DNA of 64,000 nucleotides from Promethearchaeia archaeon. Its GTDB lineage: Archaea > Asgardarchaeota > Lokiarchaeia > Sigyniarchaeales > SOKP01. Where the stretch lies: NCBI GenBank assembly GCA_029856145.1, contig JAHQWK010000004.1, positions 62,001 through 126,000 on the forward strand, in the 5' to 3' direction. Shown here piece after piece: positions 54,855-63,900 of this stretch. Made by a program: the position numbers and the translations under genes. Numbering within the stretch: the stretch's first letter is position 1; the number at the start of each line of letters is the position of its first letter. The notes under the pieces were generated by a model, which ran no database searches, had not been told where the DNA came from, and saw nothing but the letters and a program-made list of their open reading frames with translations.

Positions 54855-55853
54855 ATGACTAATTTGCAAAAAATGATAATTTCGGCTCAAAAAGCAATGA
54901 TTCATGTAATGAATTTGAATAAGGATGATGCTGTATTAGTTATTTCCGATGAAGATACTAAGAGTGTAGGGGAAGCTTTTTATAATGCAGCTATTGAGTA
55001 TGATTGTTCGGCACAATTATATTTGCTACCTGAAAAAGATCGCCCATTAACAGAAATACCCCCAGAAATGGATGAGTTAGCAAAAGGAAAAACGATAGTG
55101 ATTAACGCATTTAAGGGATTAGGAGATGAAACTCCATTTCGAGTTAAATGGGTAAAAAAAATTCTTGCTACCAAATCAATTCGATTGGGGCATGGTGCAG
55201 GTATTACGAAAACCATGATGATTGAAGGTCCAATGAATATTGATTATGAACCTATGGTAAATACTGCAGATAAAATGATTAAAATATTAGAAAATGCTAA
55301 AATAGCGCATATTTCAGCACCAGGTGGAACAGATATCGTTTTATACATTGAAGATCGTGGATTCTCTACAGATGTTCGAATTACCAAAGAACCCTATTTT
55401 GCTAATCTTCCTTGTGGTGAAATATGGTGTGGTCCTATTGAAACACAAGGTGATGGTATTATTGTATGTGATGGTTCAATTGGTGATATTGGTAAAGTAA
55501 AGAAACCCTTGAAAATAACAGTAAAAAATGGTAAAATTCTTAATATTGAAAGTAAGGATAAAAATTTAGTTAAAGAAGTCGAAAAATTAATTAGTTTAGA
55601 TGAAGAAGCAAGTATTATCGGAGAATTGGGAATAGGTTTAAATCCTGGCGCTAAATTAAGTGGAATTCTACTTGAGGATGAAAAAGCCCTTCAAACAGCC
55701 CATATTGCATTTGGTAATAATACTGATATGCAGGGTGGGCAAAATACATCAAAAACCCATAGAGATTTCTTATTCTATAATCCAACAATAAAGATTACCT
55801 ATAAAGATGGTTCAACCAAGATTTTAATGAGAAATGGGAAATTTTCTTTTTGA
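54855..55853 (+). CDS. Leucyl-aminopeptidase-like metalloprotein (M29/AmpS family)
   Basis: The 332-residue protein belongs to the COG2309 M29-like aminopeptidases. Its C-terminal part has GELGIGLNPGAKLSGILLED, AHIAFGNNTDMQGGQNTSKT, and HRDFLF, which carry metal-ligand Glu, His and Asp equivalents. The N-terminal half has IAHISAPGGTDIVLYIEDR and LPCGEIWCGPIE. It is shorter than bacterial AmpS (about 410 residues). It probably works on small peptides in the cytosol. It shares an operon with the DUF169 gene. Confidence 0.8.
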   Translation: MTNLQKMIISAQKAMIHVMNLNKDDAVLVISDEDTKSVGEAFYNAAIEYDCSAQLYLLPEKDRPLTEIPPEMDELAKGKTIVINAFKGLGDETPFRVKWVKKILATKSIRLGHGAGITKTMMIEGPMNIDYEPMVNTADKMIKILENAKIAHISAPGGTDIVLYIEDRGFSTDVRITKEPYFANLPCGEIWCGPIETQGDGIIVCDGSIGDIGKVKKPLKITVKNGKILNIESKDKNLVKEVEKLISLDEEASIIGELGIGLNPGAKLSGILLEDEKALQTAHIAFGNNTDMQGGQNTSKTHRDFLFYNPTIKITYKDGSTKILMRNGKFSF

Positions 55854-55996
55854 GTGTTAACAATTCGAGTAATTAAAACATCTTTCTAATCTAATAGAAT
55901 ATAAATTTTTATTAAACCATTTTATTTAATTCTAAATAATAAAATCAAAATTGACAATTAAAAATTAGAATTATTATAAATAATCGAGGTGTTGAT

Positions 55997-56419
55997 ATGA
56001 GTCCTAGACCTGGACCAATGCGTCGTCGTATGGTTCGCAGAGCTGTTCGCCGTCCTATACGACGTAATATATGGAGAGCCCGAAGAATACTATGGCGTAC
56101 CACCAGACGGTTGATCTTGGGAACTTCAGTATTATTAATGATTGGGGGTAGCTATGCTGTTTACAAACTTACTAAACACGATGTTGAAAGAATTGAACAA
56201 GAGACTGGTAAATCTGCGGAAAATATGACTGAAGATGAATTAAAAACTGCTATGAGAAATTTAGGCATTCAAAAAATGGAACTTACTCCTGACGACGGGA
56301 TACACATCGATAAGGTTGCGAATGAAGCTGAAACTGAAATAAAAAAGTTTTGTACATATTGCGGAGGTCAACTAGACTCTAATGCTCATTTTTGCCCTAG
56401 TTGTGGACAAAAGGTTTAA
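55997..56419 (+). CDS. Arg-rich membrane protein with a zinc ribbon
   Basis: I do not recognise this protein of 140 residues. The first 40 residues contain 17 or so Arg (RRRMVRRAVRRPIRR), followed by one membrane helix (LILGTSVLLMIGGSYAVY) and a short helical section (DVERIEQETGKSAENMTEDE). It ends with a zinc ribbon CTYCGGQLDSNAHFCPSCGQ. The GAGGTG site 5 bases before the ATG is typical of this genome. Arg-rich N-terminus suggests contact with nucleic acid or lipid. Confidence 0.7.
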   Translation: MSPRPGPMRRRMVRRAVRRPIRRNIWRARRILWRTTRRLILGTSVLLMIGGSYAVYKLTKHDVERIEQETGKSAENMTEDELKTAMRNLGIQKMELTPDDGIHIDKVANEAETEIKKFCTYCGGQLDSNAHFCPSCGQKV

Positions 56420-56481
56420 ACTTTTTTAATTTTTTTTCTGATTGCTAGACTTATTTAAGTAGAAATCTTCTATATAAAAGT

Positions 56482-56808
56482 TTATAAGAAAATCTTATAT
56501 TCCAGATTTTTTAGATGATCTAAAGCTCTTTCATATATATTATTATCATTAATCCAGAGCTTCTTTAAATTCCGAAGCTCTTCTATTTCTTTAGTTTCTG
56601 TTAATTGATTATGTTGAAGATATAAAGTTTGTAAATTTTGGAGCTTTTCTCAATCTTTCAAATCTTTCAACTGATTATAACTCAGGTTTAATTCTTTTAA
56701 ATTTATGAAACATCCAAAATCTCTAACTTTTAATTCCAGTTGATAATTTCTAATAAGAATGGAATTTCTAAATAGGTTAGCCAGTTTCTTATTTCTATTG
56801 AAGTTAAT
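56482..56808 (-). pseudogene. Leucine-rich-repeat gene remnant
   Basis: This fills the 535-base gap between 56419 and 56955. In one frame on the minus strand the translation contains LRR units: NLKELNLSYNQLKDLKD, an in-frame TGA at 56650-56652, then KLQNLQTLYLQHNQLTE and LRNLKKLWINDNNIYE. It ends at TAA 56482-56484 and has no start in the 109 codons. Upstream of the repeats the frame is degenerate. It is the broken end of an LRR protein. I see nothing further in the gap. Confidence 0.6.
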
Positions 56809-56954
56809 TTAAGAGGTTAATATGGAAAATTTTATATTCATAAATTCAGAACACTAATCATCTTTAAATATTATCCTAAATAAAATCATATACAAATCCA
56901 ATTTTTACCTCTAAATAGGAAAAAATGGACGAAATCTAATTATAAATTTAAAAG

Positions 56955-59582
56955 ATGAAAAAAATGAATAAAAAAGACAAATTTTTGGTTTTTGCTGCTT
57001 CAATTCTATTTATTTCTGTGTTTATATCTGGAGGAATGCCGCTTTTCTCAAATACATTCATTTTCTCAGCAGAAAGTAACCCTAGACTCAGTGCTTCTGG
57101 ATTAACTATAAATTCTCCAGTAGAAGGTAAAATATATACACCACAAATGGAAGGATATTATCCTGGTACATATGGATTCGAAAATGATGAGGATGGAAAT
57201 ATACCATCGGGATGGGTGAGTTATTCTACAGGTAGCTGTTATACTAAAGTTTTTTCAGAATTTCAAGGACATAAGAAAGTGTTAAGATGTTATGATAAAT
57301 ATTATGGAACAGGAAAATGGGATCTAAGAAATTCTTTTGAAGACCAAAGTTATGGTACAATAGAATTCTGGATGGCTACAAGTTCAACATCAAAAAGACA
57401 TACAGTATATATAGATGGAGATATATCATCCTCAATGACAGCAATTCGAATGGATGATGGGTATTTGCAATACTATACAAGTACAGGATACCATAATTTA
57501 AGTTCAATTACAGCTAATACATGGTATCATATAAGTATAGATTTCCGATGTAATGGTGCTCCTGCTTATGAAGGTTTAGATGAAAAGAAATTTCAAATAT
57601 CTGTGAATGGTGGTGATGAAAGTGGACCTTATACGTTAGATGGAAATGATGATGTCTGTCAAGTGAGATTGGCAAGTACTGGTCTTGAGGAAGATTTTTA
57701 TGGATACTATGATGCGTTTGGTTTTTCTTGGGATCCATCTTATGAAATTGGAGATAATCTACCGATGGAGGGGTACTATCCCGCGACCTATGGGTTCGAA
57801 AGTGATGAGGATGATTCCTTTCCAGATGAATGGACAGATGATAAAATAAATGGTTATGCGAAGATCATTTCAGAGAAAGGAGAGCATAAAAAGGTGCTTG
57901 ACTTGTACGATAATGTGGCAGCAAGTGGAAAACCAACAAAAGTATATAATAATCTTGGTCAAAGAGATTCTGGGACGATTGAGCTATGGATTCGACAGTC
58001 TGGCTTAGGAGATACAGATAAACGAGGACAGATTACAGGGGCGGGAGATAGCGGTAATGTGTTTCATATTAGGATGGTTGGTGGAAGCCCCGCTAAATGG
58101 GTTGTCCTAAATGGTGAGAGTTATGTTGATATAAGTGGAGCACCAACTCCAGTAGTAGATATGTGGTATCATATTCGAATTGATTTTGACCTTGGTGAAG
58201 AAGAATATTATATTTCTATTGACGGACACTCCCCTTATGGTCCATATAATTTTGGTGTTAATGAGCAATTAGAAAGGCTATACTTACATACTTATAGCTA
58301 TGGAGCTTATTATCATGTCTATTTTGATGCCATAGGCTACTCATGGGATCCTACTTATTTCGAAGGCAACAATAGAGAGGAAGGCTTTTTACTTGACTAT
58401 ACAAGTGATATTGAATTATCAGATGTGAAATATGAATTAAATGGTCATGAAAAAGCTATTGACGGTGATACTTACCTCCCTACATACCCATTTACAGAAT
58501 ATACGGTTAAAGTAACCGGTTATGGACCTGATAGTACCTACTATGAATCAGAACTTATAACATATTCTACAGCACCAATAGAACATTTTGACAACCATTG
58601 GGGGCTTACGGAAATTCGAGCTGATGATGTATGGTATGGATTTGGTGTTAAAGGTGCTGGTGTGAAGGTTTTAGTTATAGATTCCGGAATAGCCCTTAAC
58701 CATCCAGATTTAAAAGCGAATTATAAGGGTGGGTATGATTTTTTTAATGGAGATACTATTCCTGAACCTCCATATAACGATGCAAGTCTCGCTCATGGAA
58801 CGAAATGTTCTGGTATAATAGCAGCCGTAGATAATAATTTTGGAGGCATTGGTGTAGCTCCTGAAGTGGAACTTTATATGGCGCGTATTTCTAATGATGA
58901 TGGTGGCACGTGCTGGGAATATATTCACGAAGCGATCTTATGGGGTATAGATCAGCATACGTCCATAGATAATCCGTATGGTCCGATGGATGTAATTTCT
59001 ATGAGCTTTGTTTATTGGACTGAGGGAACATATGCCAGTGACATTATAGATGCATGTGAAGCAGCTCGTGATGCAGGTACTATTCTTGTTGCATGTTCTG
59101 GGAATGCTATTTATAACGATCCTTCTCCGTATAACGATCCCTCTTGGGTAAGATTTCCTGCTAGCCTCAACGATTATGTAATTGCTGTAGGGGCGATAAA
59201 TGAGGATCTAGAAAGAGGATCATACGAAAATAATAACTATAAGTGGGCAAGTTGCTATGGTACTGAGCTAGATTTAGTTGCTCCAGGAAAAAAAATTTAT
59301 ACTACTGCGAAGATTACAGAAATATATGAGGAAGAATATGCATACTTTAAAATGACATCTGCTGCTTGTCCGTTCGTTGCCGGAGTTTGTGCTCTAATTT
59401 TGAGTGCTTCAAGCTATATTCGAGAAACTCTTACAGGAGCAGCCCGTGTTAATGCTGTAAGGAATTGCTTATATTATGATCCAATCTGGAATTCAGCATG
59501 GGGGAGTGATCCCAATAATGAATATGGACACGGATTAGTTGATGCTTATACTGCGGTTGAATACGCTTTAGCTTATTCCTAA
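56955..59582 (+). CDS. Secreted subtilisin-like protease with two lectin-like repeats
   Basis: The 875-residue protein opens with a signal peptide (residues 7-35). Two homologous beta-rich repeats of about 210 residues follow, each starting EGYYP[GA]TYGFE and including HKKVL, GTIE[FL]W and TWYHI/MWYHI; these resemble LamG/concanavalin-like folds. After a linker comes an S8 protease domain from about residue 545. The catalytic Asp (VLVIDSGIALNHPDL), His (LAHGTKCSGIIAA) and Ser (MTSAACPFVAG) are all present, as is the oxyanion Asn in ACSGN. It probably cleaves proteins or glycoproteins outside the cell. A 14-base T run follows. Confidence 0.9.
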   Translation: MKKMNKKDKFLVFAASILFISVFISGGMPLFSNTFIFSAESNPRLSASGLTINSPVEGKIYTPQMEGYYPGTYGFENDEDGNIPSGWVSYSTGSCYTKVFSEFQGHKKVLRCYDKYYGTGKWDLRNSFEDQSYGTIEFWMATSSTSKRHTVYIDGDISSSMTAIRMDDGYLQYYTSTGYHNLSSITANTWYHISIDFRCNGAPAYEGLDEKKFQISVNGGDESGPYTLDGNDDVCQVRLASTGLEEDFYGYYDAFGFSWDPSYEIGDNLPMEGYYPATYGFESDEDDSFPDEWTDDKINGYAKIISEKGEHKKVLDLYDNVAASGKPTKVYNNLGQRDSGTIELWIRQSGLGDTDKRGQITGAGDSGNVFHIRMVGGSPAKWVVLNGESYVDISGAPTPVVDMWYHIRIDFDLGEEEYYISIDGHSPYGPYNFGVNEQLERLYLHTYSYGAYYHVYFDAIGYSWDPTYFEGNNREEGFLLDYTSDIELSDVKYELNGHEKAIDGDTYLPTYPFTEYTVKVTGYGPDSTYYESELITYSTAPIEHFDNHWGLTEIRADDVWYGFGVKGAGVKVLVIDSGIALNHPDLKANYKGGYDFFNGDTIPEPPYNDASLAHGTKCSGIIAAVDNNFGGIGVAPEVELYMARISNDDGGTCWEYIHEAILWGIDQHTSIDNPYGPMDVISMSFVYWTEGTYASDIIDACEAARDAGTILVACSGNAIYNDPSPYNDPSWVRFPASLNDYVIAVGAINEDLERGSYENNNYKWASCYGTELDLVAPGKKIYTTAKITEIYEEEYAYFKMTSAACPFVAGVCALILSASSYIRETLTGAARVNAVRNCLYYDPIWNSAWGSDPNNEYGHGLVDAYTAVEYALAYS

Positions 59583-59602
59583 CCTCCTAAATATAATTAA
59601 AC

Positions 59603-59616
59603 TTTTTTTTTTTTTT
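59603..59616 (+). terminator. T-run terminator after the protease
   Basis: A run of 14 T starts 20 bases after the stop codon, with no following gene for 78 bases. It is a strong archaeal-type termination signal. Confidence 0.55.
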
Positions 59617-59693
59617 AGTGTGGAATAGTTCTAAAGTTTTTTTATTTATAATCTACAACTCTCTTATTCTTTAAATTATGTGAAAAGCATTTT

Positions 59694-59948
59694 ATGAAGT
59701 TGATGATAAAGGAAAGTAAAATTGAAAAAGCTAGAAGGGCGTTAATTCAGCAAGCATTAGACGAGATTTGTAATGTTCCAAATTATAATACTTCATATTG
59801 CAGCACTTTCTGCGTAATCGCAAAACTCGGCTTGCAAATGAAAGTAAAGGAAGAAAAACTATTCGAGATGGGAGATTGGAATAATCCAGAATGTCATGAT
59901 GAGCTAATAGAGAAAGAAAAGATATTTTTAGTTAAGCAAATTCGATAA
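59694..59948 (+). CDS. Small Cys-containing protein of unknown function
   Basis: An 84-residue frame from ATG 59694 (an alternative ATG is four codons on). It has three or four Cys residues, in EICNVPNYN, SYCSTFC and PECHDE, which could bind a metal, and a charged helical tail. I recognise no family. Coding-like composition and the lack of alternative features support it moderately. Confidence 0.5.
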   Translation: MKLMIKESKIEKARRALIQQALDEICNVPNYNTSYCSTFCVIAKLGLQMKVKEEKLFEMGDWNNPECHDELIEKEKIFLVKQIR

Positions 59949-60136
59949 GTAAGATATTCAGAGTCTAAGATTGTGTACAGAAATCTATAATTCTATGGAT
60001 AAATATCTTTTTAATACTTAGCTTCTTTAATTAAACTTTATTTATTTGAATTGTAAAATCGTTAGAATTAAGCCCTTCGATAAAAGTTAATAAAAGACTT
60101 CCTATTATCAAACAATCTATATTAGGTCAATCTTGG

Positions 60137-60349
60137 ATGGAGGGAATAATAATTATATTCCACAACAAAGAGGTTCAATTCTTGGATGAGCGTAGGAAAA
60201 AGAAACGATATCCATGGATAATAAATCCATATAAAGTAATGAGTACAGCTCAAGCTCGCGTTAGACAAGCAATAAAAAATAAGGAACAAAAAAAAGTAAA
60301 AGAACCTATTTCAGAAACCAACGAAATAGAATTAGAAAAGGTTCCTTAA
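60137..60349 (+). CDS. Small basic protein of unknown function
   Basis: The 70-residue frame begins at ATG 60137, though the C-terminal half from MSTAQARVRQAIKNKEQKKV looks more protein-like than the first half, so an internal ATG near 60239 may be the true start. It is Lys/Glu-rich with no family. In frame after its TAA, codons to a TGA near 60411 encode CELKRPKVQGRERLEGKDLK, which has an unusually coding-like composition. Confidence 0.4.
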   Translation: MEGIIIIFHNKEVQFLDERRKKKRYPWIINPYKVMSTAQARVRQAIKNKEQKKVKEPISETNEIELEKVP

Positions 60350-60802
60350 TGTGAATTAAAAAGACCTAAGGTTCAAGGTCGTGAGAGACTAGAAGGAAAA
60401 GATCTAAAATGAATAAGAATAAGAAAATTATTATCGAAGATCTTAAATTTTGTTAAGTTAAAATTATAAAAAAAATTATAAAAAAATCAATTGATTTGCT
60501 AGGTTCAATTGGAAATTTAAGAAAAAATTTCATATCCCCCAAGGTAGAATTACGCAAACTTGCCATTTACGTAAACGTGATGGATAGGATTTCGGATTTG
60601 AGATTAACTCTCTTCTGATTTTTTCATTTAAATATTCTCATTATAAGAACTAGTTATAAAGGAAAAGAGGAAAAATTTGTCGAAATATATATAATAAAAT
60701 TGAGTCTACTTTTTTGTAAAAGCAGCGATGAATTTAAATAATACTCTTGTCAAAATGTGCTTAATCAATAATAATCTAGAAAAAAAATTGGGATGAAATC
60801 AA
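60350..60802 (+). other. 453-base intergenic region
   Basis: The first 60 bases carry the coding-like stretch noted for the preceding small gene. The rest is AT-rich without an ORF. A TATA-like AATTTAAATAA at 60731-60741 probably serves the gene at 60803, giving a leader of about 40 bases with a GGGATGA site before the ATG. I see no RNA gene. Confidence 0.45.
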
Positions 60803-61990
60803 ATGAAAATCAAAGCAAAATTTATAATATTATATTATAGTTTGATCCTTATTGGATTTTTAATAGTAAATACTGGCTTAAATTCTCAGAGCTTTAGGTT
60901 ATTTGATAATCTAAAAGAAGAAGAGATAACTTCTATTATACCTAGTCAGGGTACAGTAACTATGTACGAATGGACTCCATATGGAAGCATAAGTGCATCT
61001 AGCCCAATACCAGATCCTGATGAACAGGATTATTTTGAATGGAGCATTTCTACTCTTTATGGTCCAGGATTTTCATGGTATATGATGAATAATACAGATT
61101 TTTTGGCATTGATTACTTTGCAAAATGAATGGCGTACTCGTGGAAATTTCTCCTATACCGCACTTTTATCAGATGAGGAGGAATCCGCCTCGGGGACTTT
61201 TTATCCTTCTTATTTAGATACATGGTGGTTCGTAACAATTAACCATTATACTGGTATTAACTGTTCGGTTGCTCATACAGATGATTGGCTTGATGACTTT
61301 ATTACTGTTGATGAACCTACAAATTCTAATTCTTGGGCAGATGATATGTCTCATTATATTAATTGGACGTGGGGTGGTGATTTTGCATATGTTGATATTG
61401 ATTTGTATTATGATGGTGATTTATTAAGCAATATTGCCACAAATACTCAGAATAATGGTTCTTATCTATGGGAGATTCCTGTAGAGACCTTTCTATTTAA
61501 CGATCTATATCAAGTGAATATATCTAATAGCGAATTTAATGCTACTTGGGGCATGAGTGATGCTTATTTTGAGATCGAGGAGAAAAAATCCATTTTAGTT
61601 TATACCCCTTCTGCAACCGATTCTTGGAAAAAAGGAACAGCTCAAGAAATTAAATGGAATTCAACTGGCATTATTGAAAACGTGGACATTGAACTTTTTA
61701 AGAATGGAGTATTTGAGATGGAGCTTGCTTCAAATGAAATAAACACCGGCTCATTGATTCCTTCTTGGGCAATCCCTTCAGATCTCGAAGACTCTACCCA
61801 ATATCAAATAAAAATTACAGATTCATCTGATCCTTCCATATATGATTTTAGCGACTACTTTGAAATATACACCCCTATACCTGATATTCCAGGGTATGAT
61901 GTAATCATAGTACTAGGTATATCTATTGCTAGCATAATAGGCTTAAGTTGGAAATTAATATTAAAAAGAGACGAGCGAATTAACTCATAA
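60803..61990 (+). CDS. Surface protein, membrane-anchored, Kre9/KNH-like repeats
   Basis: The 395-residue protein has an N-terminal signal-like helix and a C-terminal membrane helix (YDVIIVLGISIASIIGLSW) with a basic end. In between are two beta-rich units starting near residues 175 and 270. Their shape, S-W-x-x-[DG]-x-x-x-x-I-x-W-x-[WS] then VDI[DE]L and I-x-x-S near the end, matches the Ser-Thr-rich Kre9/KNH-type domain of cell-surface proteins. The outer portion would face outside the cell. Function is likely structural or adhesive. It is downstream of a TATA-like box. Confidence 0.7.
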   Translation: MKIKAKFIILYYSLILIGFLIVNTGLNSQSFRLFDNLKEEEITSIIPSQGTVTMYEWTPYGSISASSPIPDPDEQDYFEWSISTLYGPGFSWYMMNNTDFLALITLQNEWRTRGNFSYTALLSDEEESASGTFYPSYLDTWWFVTINHYTGINCSVAHTDDWLDDFITVDEPTNSNSWADDMSHYINWTWGGDFAYVDIDLYYDGDLLSNIATNTQNNGSYLWEIPVETFLFNDLYQVNISNSEFNATWGMSDAYFEIEEKKSILVYTPSATDSWKKGTAQEIKWNSTGIIENVDIELFKNGVFEMELASNEINTGSLIPSWAIPSDLEDSTQYQIKITDSSDPSIYDFSDYFEIYTPIPDIPGYDVIIVLGISIASIIGLSWKLILKRDERINS

Positions 61991-62001
61991 AATTAAACAA
62001 A

Positions 62002-62011
62002 TTTTTTTTTT
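62002..62011 (+). terminator. T-run terminator after the surface protein
   Basis: Ten T in a row begin 12 bases after the stop codon, as in other archaeal terminators of this window. Confidence 0.45.
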
Positions 62012-62218
62012 AAAATTGTACACTGTTATAGAAGGAGTTTAGGTGATAAGTTAAGAATAAAGTAATCCATTTATTCCTCCATGTCATCATATATATTTTT
62101 TCTGTAATTTTCATACACCTGTTGAATATAATACTTACTAATTATCTAATTCTATTTAAACAAAAAATAACTATTTAAACCAATATCATGATATCTAATT
62201 AGTAAGGGTGATAAATAA

Positions 62219-62410
62219 ATGGAAAAAAAAAGTGTCAGCATTATCATAATAATTATTGGAATAATTTTTGTGGTTATTGGTAGTGGTCTTCTATGGACAT
62301 CATTTACCATGGCCGAAGGAGGATTGGTACGGGCTCCTGCAATTTTCTTTCTATTAATCGGCTTTGTTTTATGTATTTTTGGTATCATAAAGTATCATAA
62401 AAATTCATAA
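62219..62410 (+). CDS. Small two-helix membrane protein
   Basis: The 63-residue protein has two hydrophobic segments (IIIIIIGIIFVVIGSGLLW and AIFFLLIGFVLCIFGIIKY) with a short loop between. GGGTGAT sits 8 bases before the ATG, a textbook site. No family is recognisable. It stands alone between two longer genes. Confidence 0.55.
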   Translation: MEKKSVSIIIIIIGIIFVVIGSGLLWTSFTMAEGGLVRAPAIFFLLIGFVLCIFGIIKYHKNS

Positions 62411-62542
62411 ATTAGAGCAGGAAATGACAGGATTAAAAGGAATTATTAAAAATCTCAAATTAAAAATTTGATTTATCAAATTTTTTTATTCTTTTGTTTT
62501 GATTTAAGTGAGATATAAGAATGAGAAAAAATAACTATCTAT

Positions 62543-63877
62543 GTGAATTATCAACATGATCCCATTCTAACGCGGGTCATTGATGACTTAATTGGTCGAT
62601 ATTCTGACAATATCATTGCGATATTTGGAATTGGGAGTTATTTTGATGATTCTCTCCCTCCTAATTGGGTTAAGAATGATATTGATATCATTGTTATTGT
62701 AAAATCATTAGAAAAAATCCCAAAACCAGATTGGACGGATGTTCGTTACAAGAAAAGGCAGATAACTGGGATTCAGGTTTGGATTGGCTTTAATACAATT
62801 CACGGATATCAAGACAGATATAGTTTTAGTAAAGAATCATATTCGAATTATGAATGGAGTCTAATAGAGCTTAAACATTCGGAAAACTCCATATTACTAC
62901 ATGGAAGAGATATTCGAGATCAATTTCCTAGTACTGTTGATCTTCAATTTGATTATGATGATATATTAGCGCGAGGCTTGTACCACATTGATAAATCAAT
63001 GAAAGAACAAGATTTGTCTAAGGCAATGAAAGAACTTTCGAAAGGGATATTTAAATTAGCATTTAATTTCTCTATCTTTTTTACTCCTCATTTTCGAAAT
63101 ACCTCTATAATAGAGATTGGAAATAAATTAAAAAAAATGGGAGAAACAAATGAGGATATAGAAAAGATGGATGGATTTTTCGAAGAGGCATTAATCTTTA
63201 GGATCACAGGACAATATAAATCCAACTTCATAGAATTGCGTGAAAATTTAATAGTATTCATTTTTACAATGTTAGAGAACGGAAATCTACATAAAGAGAT
63301 GAATTATCTGGATATGGTTAAATATCTTACTACCACTTTTAGTGGATTTTCCGAGTTACTTCGACATGTCCAAAACTCTAATTTATTTAACGATAAGAAA
63401 ATTAGAATAGAAACTATTACATTTGGTATGCGAAACATCATTATTTCAGGATGGATAAAACAGATTTATGGTACGTATAAATTTGATAGAGAAGAAGGGA
63501 CAAAAGGTAAAGTTGGCTCTTTCTTACTTTCTGATCCTACAGGAGAAATACGGGTGGTACTTTGGGATGATCAAGTAAAATATTTTAGAAGTAATGACTT
63601 TAATGTAGGTAGAAGTATTTACATTATCAATGGATATACGAAAGAAAGCCGAGATCGCGGGATAGAGATTCATGTGAGCTCATATGGGAATATTTATTTA
63701 TTACCCGAAGATCAAAAAGCAAAGAAAGTAAGACAGATTACTAAAAATGAGGTTGCTAAAAGGTTAGAGTTCATAAAAGATGCGAAATCTATTAGAATTC
63801 CGTGCCCATTTTGTGGTTTTTTATGTCCTCCTGATATAAAAATGTGTAGAAAATGTGGCGAGCCATTACCAAAATAA
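62543..63877 (+). CDS. Nucleotidyltransferase-OB fold-zinc ribbon fusion protein
   Basis: The 444-residue protein has three parts. Residues 1-130 carry a minimal nucleotidyltransferase site, GIGSYFDDSLPPNWVKNDID (Gly-Ser and Asp-x-Asp), and 130-250 are helical. Residues 270-400 are an RPA/aspRS-type OB fold (IIISGWIKQIYGTYKF, VGSFLLSDPTGEIRVVLWDD). The end has a zinc ribbon, CPFCGFLCPPDIKMCRKCG. The start is GTG 62543. OB and zinc ribbon suggest single-stranded nucleic-acid binding, so it may be a nucleotide-adding or modifying enzyme acting on nucleic acid. I know no characterised equivalent. Confidence 0.8.
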   Translation: MNYQHDPILTRVIDDLIGRYSDNIIAIFGIGSYFDDSLPPNWVKNDIDIIVIVKSLEKIPKPDWTDVRYKKRQITGIQVWIGFNTIHGYQDRYSFSKESYSNYEWSLIELKHSENSILLHGRDIRDQFPSTVDLQFDYDDILARGLYHIDKSMKEQDLSKAMKELSKGIFKLAFNFSIFFTPHFRNTSIIEIGNKLKKMGETNEDIEKMDGFFEEALIFRITGQYKSNFIELRENLIVFIFTMLENGNLHKEMNYLDMVKYLTTTFSGFSELLRHVQNSNLFNDKKIRIETITFGMRNIIISGWIKQIYGTYKFDREEGTKGKVGSFLLSDPTGEIRVVLWDDQVKYFRSNDFNVGRSIYIINGYTKESRDRGIEIHVSSYGNIYLLPEDQKAKKVRQITKNEVAKRLEFIKDAKSIRIPCPFCGFLCPPDIKMCRKCGEPLPK

Positions 63878-63900
63878 TATCAATTGGCTTATTATTGAAT

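Noticed and set aside
60361..60400. tRNA-like GGTTCAAGG segment
   Set aside because: No acceptor stem, anticodon stem or D arm can be formed around it; it is better explained as coding-like sequence following a small ORF.
60580..60615. Possible C/D box RNA (GTGATGG ... CTGA)
   Set aside because: The C box is imperfect, C' and D' boxes are missing and the spacing is short, so it is not supported.
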